This document shows, piece after piece, positions 8,053-16,783 of a stretch of DNA of 64,000 bases (positions are counted from its first letter, which is position 1; each line of letters opens with the position of its first letter). The notes below the pieces were generated by a model. It did no database searches and was not told the origin of the DNA. It saw only the letters and a list, made by a program, of their open reading frames with translations. Where the stretch lies: contig JAJYOG010000005.1 of NCBI GenBank assembly GCA_021785935.1, forward strand, positions 1-64,000, in the 5' to 3' direction. Source of the stretch: Actinomycetes bacterium (GTDB taxonomy: Bacteria; Actinomycetota; Thermoleophilia; BMS3ABIN01). A program made the translations under genes and the position numbers.

Positions 8053-8081
8053 ATTATGATGTATACAATGAAATTAGTCAA
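8053..8081 (-). promoter_or_regulatory. Promoter for dsrMKJ
   Basis: On the minus strand TTGACT (8076-8081) and CATAAT (8053-8058) are separated by exactly 17 bases, close to the sigma-70 consensus, about 43 bases before the dsrM start. Confidence 0.6.
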
Positions 8082-8228
8082 ATAAGTTATATTGAGATGC
8101 TCCCACGGGGGTTAACGGGAAATCGATTGGGAAATCTTCCTGAGTAAGTGAGTTAAACCGGGAGCAAACGGACTACAGAGGGAACAAGGGGGCGGCCGCT
8201 GAGGTTATCCCTGGAAAACAAACCATGA

Positions 8229-9026
8229 TCAAACACTGAAATCCTTTTTTTGGTAGGCGTACCTTGATCCCGCTATCATAATGGCGGCTGCCACCAGGGT
8301 AAATACTATGTACCAGATATCATAGGCATGCTCGGCATAGATCGTTTTGGCATCGAAGTATTTAAATGGTGTCGCATATTTCAGAAAGCTGACCTTGCCG
8401 GATATGTCTACAACCGCGGAGATGATAAATGTAGCCAGCAGCACCGAAGCTGAAGTCATTCCCGCCCATCTTGGACGCCTGGCAACCGTAGCAAAGAGAA
8501 ACCCGATTAAGAGAAACCAGAGCTGTATGAAAAAAACAGATGGCATCAGAAACAGAATGTCCCCATTAATGGATGGCCCTTCCGAGAACAATGGCAAGGT
8601 GACGATCGAAGACACCAGGGTGACCAGGTTCAGTATCATTATCGCTGTCAGGGCGGCCAGAAGCTTAAAAAACAATATATGGGTTCTGGATGCCGGTTTG
8701 GTGCATAAAAATTCAATGGTCTTGTCTGTTTCCTCTTTCGAAATGATACCGGAGCCAAGCAGTACGGCATGCACCCCCAACATCACCGCCAGATAAAGGA
8801 CGCACATGGCAAAGAAGCCACCGGCGCTCTGCAGGTCAAGTCCCTTGAAGCCCAGAACCGCGCCGATTCCCGCAGGCATGCTGCTGACGAAATCATTAAT
8901 TGAAGTGCCTGACTTGGCATAGCCCTGATATTTGCTCATCGCCGACAGTAAAAAGGCGACGATAGCCAGCGACCAGAAGATCAGCGACTTTCGGTAATCC
9001 CTCAGCTCTTTAAGGTATATGTTCAT
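8229..9026 (-). CDS. ABC-2 type transporter permease
   Basis: A 265-residue membrane protein with six predicted spans: one near residues 15-30, then clusters around 70-90, 110-135, 145-175, 185-205 and 235-255. The segment SKEETDKTIEFLCTKPASRTHILFFKLL is the usual cytoplasmic loop of ABC-2 exporters with a short N-terminal domain. It pairs with the next permease (start 10 bases past that gene's stop) and the ATPase upstream, so the three form an operon. The substrate is unknown; drug or lipid-related export is usual for this class. Confidence 0.82.
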   Translation of the reverse strand: MNIYLKELRDYRKSLIFWSLAIVAFLLSAMSKYQGYAKSGTSINDFVSSMPAGIGAVLGFKGLDLQSAGGFFAMCVLYLAVMLGVHAVLLGSGIISKEETDKTIEFLCTKPASRTHILFFKLLAALTAIMILNLVTLVSSIVTLPLFSEGPSINGDILFLMPSVFFIQLWFLLIGFLFATVARRPRWAGMTSASVLLATFIISAVVDISGKVSFLKYATPFKYFDAKTIYAEHAYDIWYIVFTLVAAAIMIAGSRYAYQKKDFSV

Positions 9027-9036
9027 CGCATGGGGC

Positions 9037-9828
9037 TCATAACGTTGGAATGTCTTTCTTCTGGTAGACCATAAAACTGGCGACGAACGCCACGATTGAT
9101 AGCACAGCGAGGTATAAAAGCATGCCGGTTTCGTAACTGCCCCCAGACGTCAACATATTGACATCAAAAAACTTGAACGGCGTCATGTATTTAATTTTTT
9201 CTCCAACCACCGTATCGAACAGCCCAATGATATAAAAACCAAAAACCGCCGGCAGTGAAACCGCAATTACTGACTTGATCCTGCGTCTCGCCGAGCCAAG
9301 CAGAAATCCAAACGAAAGAAAAAACAGCTGCACCAGAAACAGGCTGCTGGTAGCCGTGAAAAACGTCTTGAAGCCATATGGCTCGTTAACAATGGCCTTG
9401 ATCAAACCCCAGTCAGCTGCCAGGAAGATCAGATCCGTCACAATGATAATCGTGAAAATAGTGAGCAGCTTCTGACGCAATACGGATACCCGGCTGATTG
9501 GCTTGGTCAACAGAAAATCCGCCGTCCTCTCGCGCACTTCCTTGGAGGTTATGCCCGCGCCGAGATTCATCGCCTGCACCGCTCCCCCCAGCAGCAACAG
9601 GTTCAGCACCAATCCGTAAAAACCGCTAAAAGCGTTCAGAGTATTTTCTGATATGTCAAAAGTCTTCTTGAAAGCTTCCGGAAAATTTTTGTAAATATTG
9701 GCGATAGCCGGGTTCTGGGCTACCGACGGATAAAGGGAAATGTAAAGAGCGGCGATGGCAATCAGCGCCACTATCCACACAATGGTGGAATTTCGGTTCC
9801 GCTTTAGCTCGTGGAAAAAGACATTCAT
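9037..9828 (-). CDS. ABC-2 type transporter permease
   Basis: A 263-residue permease homologous to its downstream neighbour, including the loop SKEVRERTADFLLTKPISRVSVLRQKLL. I place the start at 9828 (MNVFFHELKRN), four bases after the ATPase stop. A longer in-frame start at 9891 would run into the ATPase gene and adds residues with no family character. About six membrane spans end in a YQKKDIPTL tail, mirrored by YQKKDFSV in the partner, which suggests the two arose by duplication and work as a heterodimer. Confidence 0.82.
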   Translation of the reverse strand: MNVFFHELKRNRNSTIVWIVALIAIAALYISLYPSVAQNPAIANIYKNFPEAFKKTFDISENTLNAFSGFYGLVLNLLLLGGAVQAMNLGAGITSKEVRERTADFLLTKPISRVSVLRQKLLTIFTIIIVTDLIFLAADWGLIKAIVNEPYGFKTFFTATSSLFLVQLFFLSFGFLLGSARRRIKSVIAVSLPAVFGFYIIGLFDTVVGEKIKYMTPFKFFDVNMLTSGGSYETGMLLYLAVLSIVAFVASFMVYQKKDIPTL

Positions 9829-9832
9829 GCGA

Positions 9833-10708
9833 TCAGCCGTAGTAGTGCATGAAAATTTCTTCCAGATCCGGCTCTTCGACCATAAAATCAACCAGATCGA
9901 TCTGCGCGATCAGTCTGGAAATAGTGTTTACATCACCCTTATAGAGAAAGCCCACGTTACTGTTTTCTATCTTGAGGTTGCTCACACCCGGTAGCTGGAA
10001 CTGCTCATGTTTTACTTTTTGCCTGGTCACCAGATGCACACGTTTGTAATTGTTCTGGATCAGGTTTTCCATCGATTCGATGTTAATCAGATCGCCGTCC
10101 TTGACGATCGCCACCCGGTCGCATATTTTCTGGACTTCACTCAGAATGTGAGACGAAAAGAAAATAGTCTTGCCGGCCTGGTTTTCTTCCCTTAGAAGTT
10201 GGAAGAAATTTTTTTGCATCAGCGGATCGAGTCCGCCGGTCGGCTCGTCGAGGATGATAAGCCGCGGGTCATGGAGCAGTCCCTGGACGATCCCCACCTT
10301 CTTCTTATTGCCGTAAGAAAGGTCATCTATCTTTTTATTGAGATCCAGCTTCAGTAATGCGGATATGTCCTTGATGCGTTTCGAGCAGTCCTTGTGGTAG
10401 AAACTGGCGGAATATTCAAGCAGTTCTTTCACCCGCATGTTCTCGTAATAAAACACCTCCGACGGCATGTAGCCGATTTCTCGTTTGATCTCGGGGCCAT
10501 ATTCAATGACGTCCTTGCCGAAGATGGTGGCGCTGCCGCTGGATGGATAGATAAGCGATAGTAAAAGCCGTATGGTCGTGGATTTGCCAGCGCCGTTGGG
10601 ACCGATAAAGCCGAGGATCTCGCCCTCCTCAACGCTGAGGCTTAGATCCTTGATGCCGGTGACGCTGCCGTAATATTTCGTTAGATTTTTTGTTTCAACA
10701 ATGTCCAT
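9833..10708 (-). CDS. ABC transporter ATP-binding protein
   Basis: A 291-residue ATPase powering the two ABC-2 permeases. Walker A is GPNGAGKSTT (about residues 37-46), the signature-like region is LSYGNKKKVGIVQG in place of the common LSGGQ, Walker B is RLIILDEPTGGLDP, and the H-loop is FFSSHILSEV. The ~80-residue C-terminal extension after the nucleotide-binding domain is typical of ABC-2 drug/lantibiotic exporters. First gene of the three-gene operon. Confidence 0.9.
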   Translation of the reverse strand: MDIVETKNLTKYYGSVTGIKDLSLSVEEGEILGFIGPNGAGKSTTIRLLLSLIYPSSGSATIFGKDVIEYGPEIKREIGYMPSEVFYYENMRVKELLEYSASFYHKDCSKRIKDISALLKLDLNKKIDDLSYGNKKKVGIVQGLLHDPRLIILDEPTGGLDPLMQKNFFQLLREENQAGKTIFFSSHILSEVQKICDRVAIVKDGDLINIESMENLIQNNYKRVHLVTRQKVKHEQFQLPGVSNLKIENSNVGFLYKGDVNTISRLIAQIDLVDFMVEEPDLEEIFMHYYG

Positions 10709-10860
10709 TTACACTTCGTAAAAAATATAGGGTCTCACCGGATTCGAAAAATTACGTTTATGTACCAATATACGCGCGGAAACACGCAAACACCTGTATT
10801 TTTCGGCTATCCGCAATTACACCCGGTCAATCATTTCCCGGTGCATCTTTTTTCCTGCGT

Positions 10861-10886
10861 AAAAAATGCCTCCGAGGAGGCATTTT
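10861..10886 (-). terminator. Intrinsic terminator after the LPNTG gene
   Basis: Minus strand: the stem aaaatgcctcc/ggaggcatttt with a very short loop is followed by six T residues (10861-10866). It sits 26 bases past the stop of the minus-strand gene at 10912. Confidence 0.8.
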
Positions 10887-10911
10887 AGACTGAGTTGATT
10901 TTGACGTGCGA

Positions 10912-11400
10912 TTACTTCTTACCGTGCCGCCGCAGGGAGAATGCCCCCAGTCCGCCCAGTGCCAGCCCGGCCGCGGGCAATATCAGCATCAGACCAGTGT
11001 TCGGCAGGGTGGTTGCGGTACTGGCCACAGGATATGCATCCATGGGCACAGTGGCTGCCATGGTAGTACCGATTACCGTGAAGGGAAATGGACAGTTCAG
11101 GAAACCTTCACCATTTGGTATCCGGAACGTTATTGTGTGTGCGCCCGGCGTTGCGTCGGCTGGTACAAGCAGCAGCCCGTTGAAACTACCGTCGATGTCC
11201 TGTGTCGCCCATGCTACGCCATCAAAAGAAATCATCAACGTGCCAAAACCGCCGATGCCGCTGTAATTAACAGTGCTACCGGCCGCCCCTGTATTAGTAG
11301 AAAGTATAACCGTGTCACAATAGGACTGGGCCAATGCGGTAGTGGAAAATACCATTGCTATCAGTAACCCCAGTGCTGTCACTAAAAAAATTCTCTTCAT
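10912..11400 (-). CDS. Secreted protein with LPNTG cell-wall sorting signal
   Basis: A 162-residue protein with a Sec signal peptide (MKRIFLVTALGLLIAMVFSTTALAQ, cleavage after ALA) and a C-terminal sorting signal: LPNTG, a hydrophobic stretch (LMLILPAAGLALGGLGAFSL) and a basic RRHGKK tail. Sortase would cleave in LPNTG and join the protein to peptidoglycan. The mature ~100 residues are Gly/Thr rich with an Ig-like beta pattern (AGSTVNYSGIGGFG, ATPGAHTITFRIPNG) and two cysteines. No sortase gene is in the window. The gene has its own terminator. Confidence 0.8.
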   Translation of the reverse strand: MKRIFLVTALGLLIAMVFSTTALAQSYCDTVILSTNTGAAGSTVNYSGIGGFGTLMISFDGVAWATQDIDGSFNGLLLVPADATPGAHTITFRIPNGEGFLNCPFPFTVIGTTMAATVPMDAYPVASTATTLPNTGLMLILPAAGLALGGLGAFSLRRHGKK

Positions 11401-11437
11401 GATTCCTCCTTGGCGGAAGCTTCTTAAGTGCGCTTAT

Positions 11438-12364
11438 TCACCACTGTTTTTCTGTTTGCCTGTTGCCTGCGTATGCTTCTCTGAGTTTCTCAATGTCAAA
11501 CTTCTTCATTTGGAGAAATGCTTCAGTCACCCGCGCAACTTTCTCTTCGTCCTTGTCCCCGAGCATTTCGTCCATGACATTGGGGACTATCTGCCACGAG
11601 AGGCCATATTTGTCTTTGAGCCAGCCGCACTGTTCCGCTTCCGGAACCGCGGTGAGTTTTTCCCAGTAGTAGTCGATTTCTTCCTGCCCCTCGCAATGCA
11701 CTATGAAAGAAATGGCTTCATTGAGGGCAAAGTTATGCTCGCGAGCGCTGTCCATGGCGGCAAACTCCTCACCCTCGAGCGTGAAGGCCGCATGCCTAAT
11801 TGTGCCCTGCCGGTCGGGTTCCTCATCCTTGCCATAGCGCATGATGGAGCCAACTTCAGCGTCATGAAATACCGATGCATAGAAATTGACCGCCTCCTCC
11901 GCCTTGCCGCACACATCGCCCACGAACATGATCGTCGGGATGATTCGTTGCGTAACTTCGCCAGCGACAGAAAACATTAACTGCCATGAAAGCCCGTATT
12001 TGTCCTGTATCCATCCATACCTTTCACTGAAAGGATAGAAGCCAAGCTCCATGAGGGTGGTGCCTCCCCCCGCGAGCCCTTCCCAGAATTGATCGACTTC
12101 TTCCTTTGATCCGCAGGCAACCAGAAACGATACGGACGGATTGAATTTGAACAGAGGCCCAGCGCTGACAAGCGTGAATTCCTGACCGAAAAGTTCAATT
12201 GTGACTAAATCCGCATCTCCCGAAGGAGTGCCATTAAGCGTGGTCGTGTCCTTGATCACCGCATCAGTGAAGACAGATAGATAGAGTTCGGCTGCTTCTT
12301 TCGCTTCTTTGTCAAACCATAGATTCGGCGTGATTTTTTGCTTATGTGAAATGTTGCCCGCCAC
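11438..12364 (-). CDS. Tandem PhnB-like (glyoxalase-fold) protein
   Basis: A 308-residue protein built from two repeats of the PhnB / 3-demethylubiquinone methyltransferase-like glyoxalase domain. Each repeat begins with a phrase like KITPNLWFDKEAKEAAELYLSVF or PTIMFVGDVCGKAEEAVNFY and closes with GWIQDKYGLSWQL or GWLKDKYGLSWQIV. The enzymatic activity of this family is generally unproven despite its name. It stands alone between the LPNTG gene and the broken C45 gene. The start is preceded by cgggagagacatcg, a fair ribosome-binding site. Confidence 0.8.
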   Translation of the reverse strand: MAGNISHKQKITPNLWFDKEAKEAAELYLSVFTDAVIKDTTTLNGTPSGDADLVTIELFGQEFTLVSAGPLFKFNPSVSFLVACGSKEEVDQFWEGLAGGGTTLMELGFYPFSERYGWIQDKYGLSWQLMFSVAGEVTQRIIPTIMFVGDVCGKAEEAVNFYASVFHDAEVGSIMRYGKDEEPDRQGTIRHAAFTLEGEEFAAMDSAREHNFALNEAISFIVHCEGQEEIDYYWEKLTAVPEAEQCGWLKDKYGLSWQIVPNVMDEMLGDKDEEKVARVTEAFLQMKKFDIEKLREAYAGNRQTEKQW

Positions 12365-12585
12365 GATGTCTCTCCCGTTTCATGAGAAGAATAATTTATA
12401 TCTTTTTGCCTACCCAGAGATTGGCGGTTGTAACCTGTCCGTCAAAGAAATTTGAAGAAATAAGGGACATCCGGCAACACGTATTAAAAAAGTCCCTTAG
12501 GGTATGAGAGCGCATAATTCTGAATATAAATCCATCCTGGAGAGCAAACTGGTTTGCAACACGCCGCCTGAAAAAGGACAAGTTC

Positions 12586-13536
12586 ATGCCAGCTGCCGAT
12601 AGCGGTTCGGCCTTGGTTATAAACCGCGTGGTTCTGGAAAAGTCTGCCGGCCAAAGTTACCAGGAAGTCAGACATATCGTGCTGCGGGGCACTAATGAAG
12701 AGATAGGCCGGGCAATCGCCCAGATTGCCAGAGATGATTACCAGGCGCTGTGCCTTCCCCTCGGATCGCTCCAAAATAAAAGCAGCAGAAACAGTTACAT
12801 CCAGATACATTTTCCCTCTTTGGCCGAGCGGCAGAAGAGGATTGCGGCTTACTACGGCTGAGGTGACAGTGACTTACACGACAGCAGCCCCCTGTGGTAC
12901 GACCTGCAGCCGGTTAAATGCTCCGCTATCTATTTCCCCAAAACTGTCACGGCTAACGGCCATTCGCTGCAGACTCGCAACATGGAATTCTACACGGTCG
13001 ACATGTTCGAGTTCATGTTTCATGGAAGCGCCGGCCACGGGGACAAGATGTTCTCCCGCAACTTTGTCATGGAAACATATCCACAGGATGGCGGCTACGC
13101 ATCGCTGGTGGTTGGAACTTTTGATCTGCTGAACGGCGCCTATGACGGGTTTAACGAACATGGTCTGTGCATCAGCGGGCTTGTGGATCAAAATCTGGAA
13201 CAAAAAACCGTGCCCCTAAACGAACTGGAACAGCAGGAAGGCCTGAGCTACCTGCAAATGGTCAAGGCCTTACTCGAGGGGGCGCGCACGGTTGATGAGG
13301 CCAAAGAGCTTGTTTCCGATCTTAAGGTGTATTTCCCGATGGACGGCATCCATTTTCTGCTTGGCGACCGTAACGGCAACTCCACGATCCTGGAGTTTTC
13401 CGAGGATGACCTCTCGCCCAGGTTTACAGATCCAGCCTCTCCCGGACCGTCAATCATGACAAATCATTCAGCCAGGAATTATCCAACCGTCGATACATTG
13501 CCGCCAATTGATAAATCGTTGCCGTATGATACTTGA
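12586..13536 (+). pseudogene. C45-type acyltransferase/amide hydrolase, interrupted by in-frame TGA and truncated
   Basis: One continuous reading frame from 12586 to 13536 is split by a single in-frame TGA at 12859-12861. Before it the protein reads SYQEVRHIVLRGTNEEIGRAIAQI...ERQKRIAAYYG. After it come YDLQPVKCSAIYFPKTVTANGHSLQTRNMEFYTVDMF and DGFNEHGLCISGLVD. This is the C45 / penicillin V acylase-like Ntn-hydrolase layout, with the cysteine of KCSAIY as likely nucleophile. The C-terminus ends soon after TNHSARNYPTVDTLPP, roughly 60-100 residues short of usual. Nonsense change plus short end suggests a pseudogene; read-through is less likely. Confidence 0.7.
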
Positions 13537-13630
13537 ACGAAAAGTTGGCCAATAATTTCTGTATGTATTTGTTAAATGCTCAAAAGTCACTACCCACGTC
13601 TCTTTCTTCTTTCGCAGATCGAAAACGGCG

Positions 13631-13654
13631 AAGCCCCCGGAATTCCGGGGGCTT
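13631..13654. terminator. Bidirectional terminator palindrome
   Basis: Perfect palindrome aagcccccgg/aattccgggggctt between the converging gene ends at 13536 (plus) and 13743 (minus). T residues follow on the plus side. Confidence 0.65.
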
Positions 13655-13742
13655 TCTATGAAGTCATATTGTGAAGCTGATCACTTGTTCACCATGACCC
13701 TAAGCGTTTTTATTAGGAAATCGCAGCACCGCCTGGCGCCTG

Positions 13743-14384
13743 TTATTCTCCCGCCTCTGCCGGTTCTGCGGCCCCTACAGCCTCTGCTGGTTCTACGGCC
13801 TCTGCTGGTTCTACGGCCTCTGCTGGTTCTACGGCCTCTGCTGGTTCTACGGCCTCTGCTGGTTTTGTAGCCTCTACAGGTTCGACTCCTACATTGGTAT
13901 TGTTCTGATTACCCTGGTTGGGGATATCCACATTCAGCACAGCCCTGGATGCATCTTCGGCGTAAGTACCCGGCAGATCGACGCCTGCGAATGCGAGCCC
14001 CGCTGTGATCAGCATCAGACCTACTAATACGGCGGCTAGCTTTAAACTCCTGAATACTATTCTCTTTTTCATTTTGCCACTCCTCTGTTTCGGTAGCCCG
14101 GATACCTGCAGTACAGGCCCGATGGCTTTGCTTGCCGGCCTCACGACCAGGTCGCCTTTCTCGATCAGGCTACTGGATGTTTCAATAATCGCAGCAAGGT
14201 GGCTCTCCTCTGTCTCGTTGGAAGGGGGCTCCGTTAAAGCCGTCCGAGCTTCCATGAGGAAAGAAGCGAGGTCCTCGTACTGGCAGTCTCCGGCAGGCGC
14301 CTTGCCTTCGATAATTCGGTCGAGGTCGCTATCGCTGTGATTAAGGAAACGTCCCATGTAGTCATAAGCGTCAAAATCGCTCAT
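13743..14384 (-). CDS. Membrane protein, likely anti-sigma partner, with EAVEPA repeats
   Basis: A 213-residue protein overlapping the sigma gene by four bases (ATGA), the usual place of an anti-sigma factor. The N-terminal ~100 residues are cytoplasmic and acidic; no zinc-binding HxxxCxxC signature is visible. A basic stretch (KMKKRIVFRS) precedes one membrane span (LKLAAVLVGLMLITAGLAFAGV, about 114-135). The outer part is short and ends in repeats of the hexapeptide EAVEPA encoded by an 18-bp DNA repeat at 13781-13870. The anti-sigma role is inferred from position and topology only. Confidence 0.65.
   Translation of the reverse strand: MSDFDAYDYMGRFLNHSDSDLDRIIEGKAPAGDCQYEDLASFLMEARTALTEPPSNETEESHLAAIIETSSSLIEKGDLVVRPASKAIGPVLQVSGLPKQRSGKMKKRIVFRSLKLAAVLVGLMLITAGLAFAGVDLPGTYAEDASRAVLNVDIPNQGNQNNTNVGVEPVEATKPAEAVEPAEAVEPAEAVEPAEAVEPAEAVGAAEPAEAGE
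13781..13870. repeat. 18-bp tandem repeat within the coding tail
   Basis: Four perfect copies of cctctgctggttctacgg (13781-13852) and one diverged copy to 13870. On the minus strand each encodes six residues (EAVEPA register). Perfect identity at third codon positions indicates recent slippage or expansion. Confidence 0.9.
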
Positions 14385-14935
14385 AGGGTTACGCCCTCCT
14401 TCAACATTTCTCGTCTGAGTGACTCCAGCCCTCGTCGTTGCAGAGCCTTGACAGCACCAGACCGTTTACCCAAAGCCTGGGCAACTTCCTCCACAGTAAG
14501 CTGGCCTATAAGGCGCAAAATCAGAACGTCTTGCTGGTCTGATGACAGCCGGCCAATTAGATTTCGGATCCTATCGACGAGTAGCGATTGCAGCGCCTCC
14601 TTTTCGGTGTTTTCCTGAGATGCCACATGCACCATGATTTCATCCAGACCAGAATTCTCAGGGCGGCGCGTTCGGTAACGTACATCATCCAGCAGACGAT
14701 GGTAGGTGATTGTAAAGACCCACGTACGGAATGCTCGCTCATCGCCTTGGAAGGAACCGAGATCTCGCACAACCTGCAAGAAGACCTCACCAGTCAGGTC
14801 CTCGGGATCTGCCGCGCCCCGGACGCGCAGGAAACCAAGCACCGACCCCGCCAAGTCGTGGTATATCATCGACCATGCCCACTCGGCACCAACAAGGGCG
14901 GCCTGTATTATCTGATTGTAATTTTGGTCAAGCAT
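14381..14935 (-). CDS. ECF-type RNA polymerase sigma factor
   Basis: A 184-residue sigma-70 family factor. Region 2 spans about residues 25-95 (DPEDLTGEVFLQVVRDLGSF and RTWVFTITYHRLLDDVRYR). Region 4 spans about 125-180 (LSSDQQDVLILRLIGQLTVEEVAQALGKRSGAVKALQRRGLESLRR), containing the helix-turn-helix. There is no region 1 or 3, so it is ECF type. It is transcribed with the membrane protein downstream, forming a signal-responsive pair; the adjacent FecR-domain and beta-helix genes may belong to the same surface-sensing theme (inference). Confidence 0.9.
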   Translation of the reverse strand: MLDQNYNQIIQAALVGAEWAWSMIYHDLAGSVLGFLRVRGAADPEDLTGEVFLQVVRDLGSFQGDERAFRTWVFTITYHRLLDDVRYRTRRPENSGLDEIMVHVASQENTEKEALQSLLVDRIRNLIGRLSSDQQDVLILRLIGQLTVEEVAQALGKRSGAVKALQRRGLESLRREMLKEGVTL

Positions 14936-15024
14936 GTCTATTTATCCATTTTGATAGTCAATTTACATCGGGTTTGATATTCTGAAAGCTTAATTAACGA
15001 ACCCGATATGCGAGGCTAAGGGGT

Positions 15025-15057
15025 ATGAATTGCCCCGATGAACTCGGGGCAATTCAT
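15025..15057. repeat. Perfect 14-bp inverted repeat hairpin
   Basis: Arms atgaattgccccga (15025-15038) and tcggggcaattcat (15044-15057) around a 5-base loop. It lies about 90 bases upstream of the ECF sigma start. No T-run follows on either strand, so it is not a typical terminator; an operator or RNA hairpin is possible. Confidence 0.6.
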
Positions 15058-15101
15058 GAAGTCTACTACCGCGTAAAAGAGGAAGCTGAAAAAGAGGGAA
15101 A

Positions 15102-15216
15102 AAGTTCATATCCCCTAAGCTGTCATCGATATACCAACAATAAAATGGCTCAACAAAGCAATTTATGAGAGGTGCAGGGTCAAAAGTTGGTGGACCTTAT
15201 GGGATGCTATTCGAAC
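15102..15216. repeat. Copy A of a ~110-bp inverted-repeat element
   Basis: Begins aagttcatatcccctaag, continues with atcgatata, then aaaatggctcaacaaagc, and ends ggtggaccttatggg...attcgaac. The same order and spacing recur at 18465-18572 and 19231-19332. Copies A and B share the right-hand 29 bases (ggtggacc to ttcgaac) almost exactly. Confidence 0.75.
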
Positions 15217-15264
15217 ATCGTAATTCTTGATGATCTTTTTGCAGCTGTTGCCAATTAACTCCGG

Positions 15265-16703
15265 CTAGTGTTCGCTTCCATTATCCTGACTGCAGGCGGG
15301 ATAATTCACTAAGTTATCATGTGCATTTATAGTTGTCCGGCCGGTGACATTAGAGATCTCTTTATCGAGACAATTCGAATAGATTTCCGCCGCTCCCGTC
15401 GACTCCTCAGTAACCAGAATCGAGTCTCCGGTACTTTCGTAGCAGACGTTATCGCGGATACTCGCCTGCAACCCCGCACCCATTGCGCCCATAAAAATAC
15501 AGGATCGCTGATTGTTGCGGATAGTATTATCATAGATTTGAACGCCCGCAATCCATTCACCGCTTCCCTCTGCATCAGAATTTCCCAGCAAGATTCATCA
15601 TATGGTCCCGTGTCGATATCGTTGTGATGTATGCGCACGTTGGTAGTCCGTTCTCCGGCCGTATGTCCATATAATTGAATGTGGCGGCCGTCGCGTTGTC
15701 GAACCAATCGATTGTAAGCAACTTCGAGATCGGTGTTCGTTGAGGCGACCCCGCCATGGTAGATACCGTGGGAGTTGTTCTCGTCCGGCACTCCATAATC
15801 GAACAGGTAATTTCCCAGGACCCGGGTATGACTTGCTTCGTCGAATGTGAGCACGCCTTCATCGAAGTATCCGATGTTCGTAAACACATTGCCGATAACG
15901 CGATTCGATTCCCCATCCGCCCGCACTCCGACAGTCGTACCGTTCACCATTCGCATCTTTGCGACAACCCAATGGTCACCAATCATGATATCCGCCGGAC
16001 CACCTCACGCATTCCCGCATCGAGGATCGCCGTTTCACCGGGATAGCCGATGATGGCGTATGGCCGGTTTTCGGTACCATCCATTTCGAGGGCGTGAAAC
16101 ATGGTTCCCCAGGTTTCAACATCGATATCCGTATAAGTGCCGGCGCGAACGTATAATACGTCACCCGCACGCATCTGGGTGCGGGCAAATGGCAGGGTCT
16201 TCCAGGGGCCGCCGCTTTCCGCTTGATTTCTTTCCGAAAGACCGTCACTACCGTCATTACCATTCACTTGATCAACGAATAAAATCCTACCAGTATGTTG
16301 CGCTAGTGGCAGTGAGCCTTCGACGCCGTCTACAGTTACGGAACCTGCTCCGCCCACTGTCTGCCGGAATTCGATGCGGGTCAGCCAAGGAATGTTAGGA
16401 TCCGGTCCCTACGAGAGAATGTCGCTGCCCTTGATGGCACCCCCCCCCCCCCAAAGCGCAAGGTCCCGGAGGTGCCGAGGTCCTTCCCCCATACCGTCAC
16501 GTAGCCGTTAAGGGGAATTGAAACAACATCACTGAAAATTGCGGTTGACTATCCGCCCGCAGCCACAGAGTCCGTCCTGTTTTCACCTTCTCTGATGGTT
16601 TCGTCAACTACGCCTGCATCTTCCTCCCCTCCGCAAGCGACGGGGACGAGAGCAAAGAGAATGACAATCATCAATAAGCATAGTTTGACCAGTTTAATTA
16701 TCA
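15265..16703 (-). pseudogene. Decayed right-handed beta-helix lipoprotein gene
   Basis: Piecing three minus-strand frames together gives one ~475-codon protein. It starts at 16703 with a lipoprotein signal (MIIKLVKLCLLMIVILFALV then PVAC). A domain then begins GRILFVDQVNGNDGSDG and continues with RAGDVLYVRAGTYTD. Beta-helix coils rich in HNDID, IYDNTIRNN and GNVFTNIGYF follow. The frame is broken by a TAG soon after the lipobox region, a 13-residue C homopolymer at 16440-16452 with a frame change, a second TAG, and single-base shifts near 15985 and 15590. Such proteins usually bind or cleave surface polysaccharide. Confidence 0.75.
16440..16452. repeat. Homopolymer of 13 C
   Basis: Thirteen consecutive C on the plus strand (G on the coding strand) inside the decayed beta-helix gene. 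The reading frame changes at this tract. Confidence 0.85.
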
Positions 16704-16783
16704 TCCCTCATTCACATTCAGGACCGTTAGGAAAAAACGTCCCTTGACCTCTCCTTGACCTCTTCAGCTGGTGACAGGATTGT

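Noticed and set aside
12859-12861. TGA as selenocysteine codon
   Set aside because: The position is not the catalytic residue, and no selenocysteine insertion hairpin or Sec genes are seen.
13658-13870. Plus-strand frame ending in PLLVLRPLLVL repeats
   Set aside because: This is the reverse reading of the EAVEPA coding repeat; the minus-strand gene has a family-like layout and sigma overlap.
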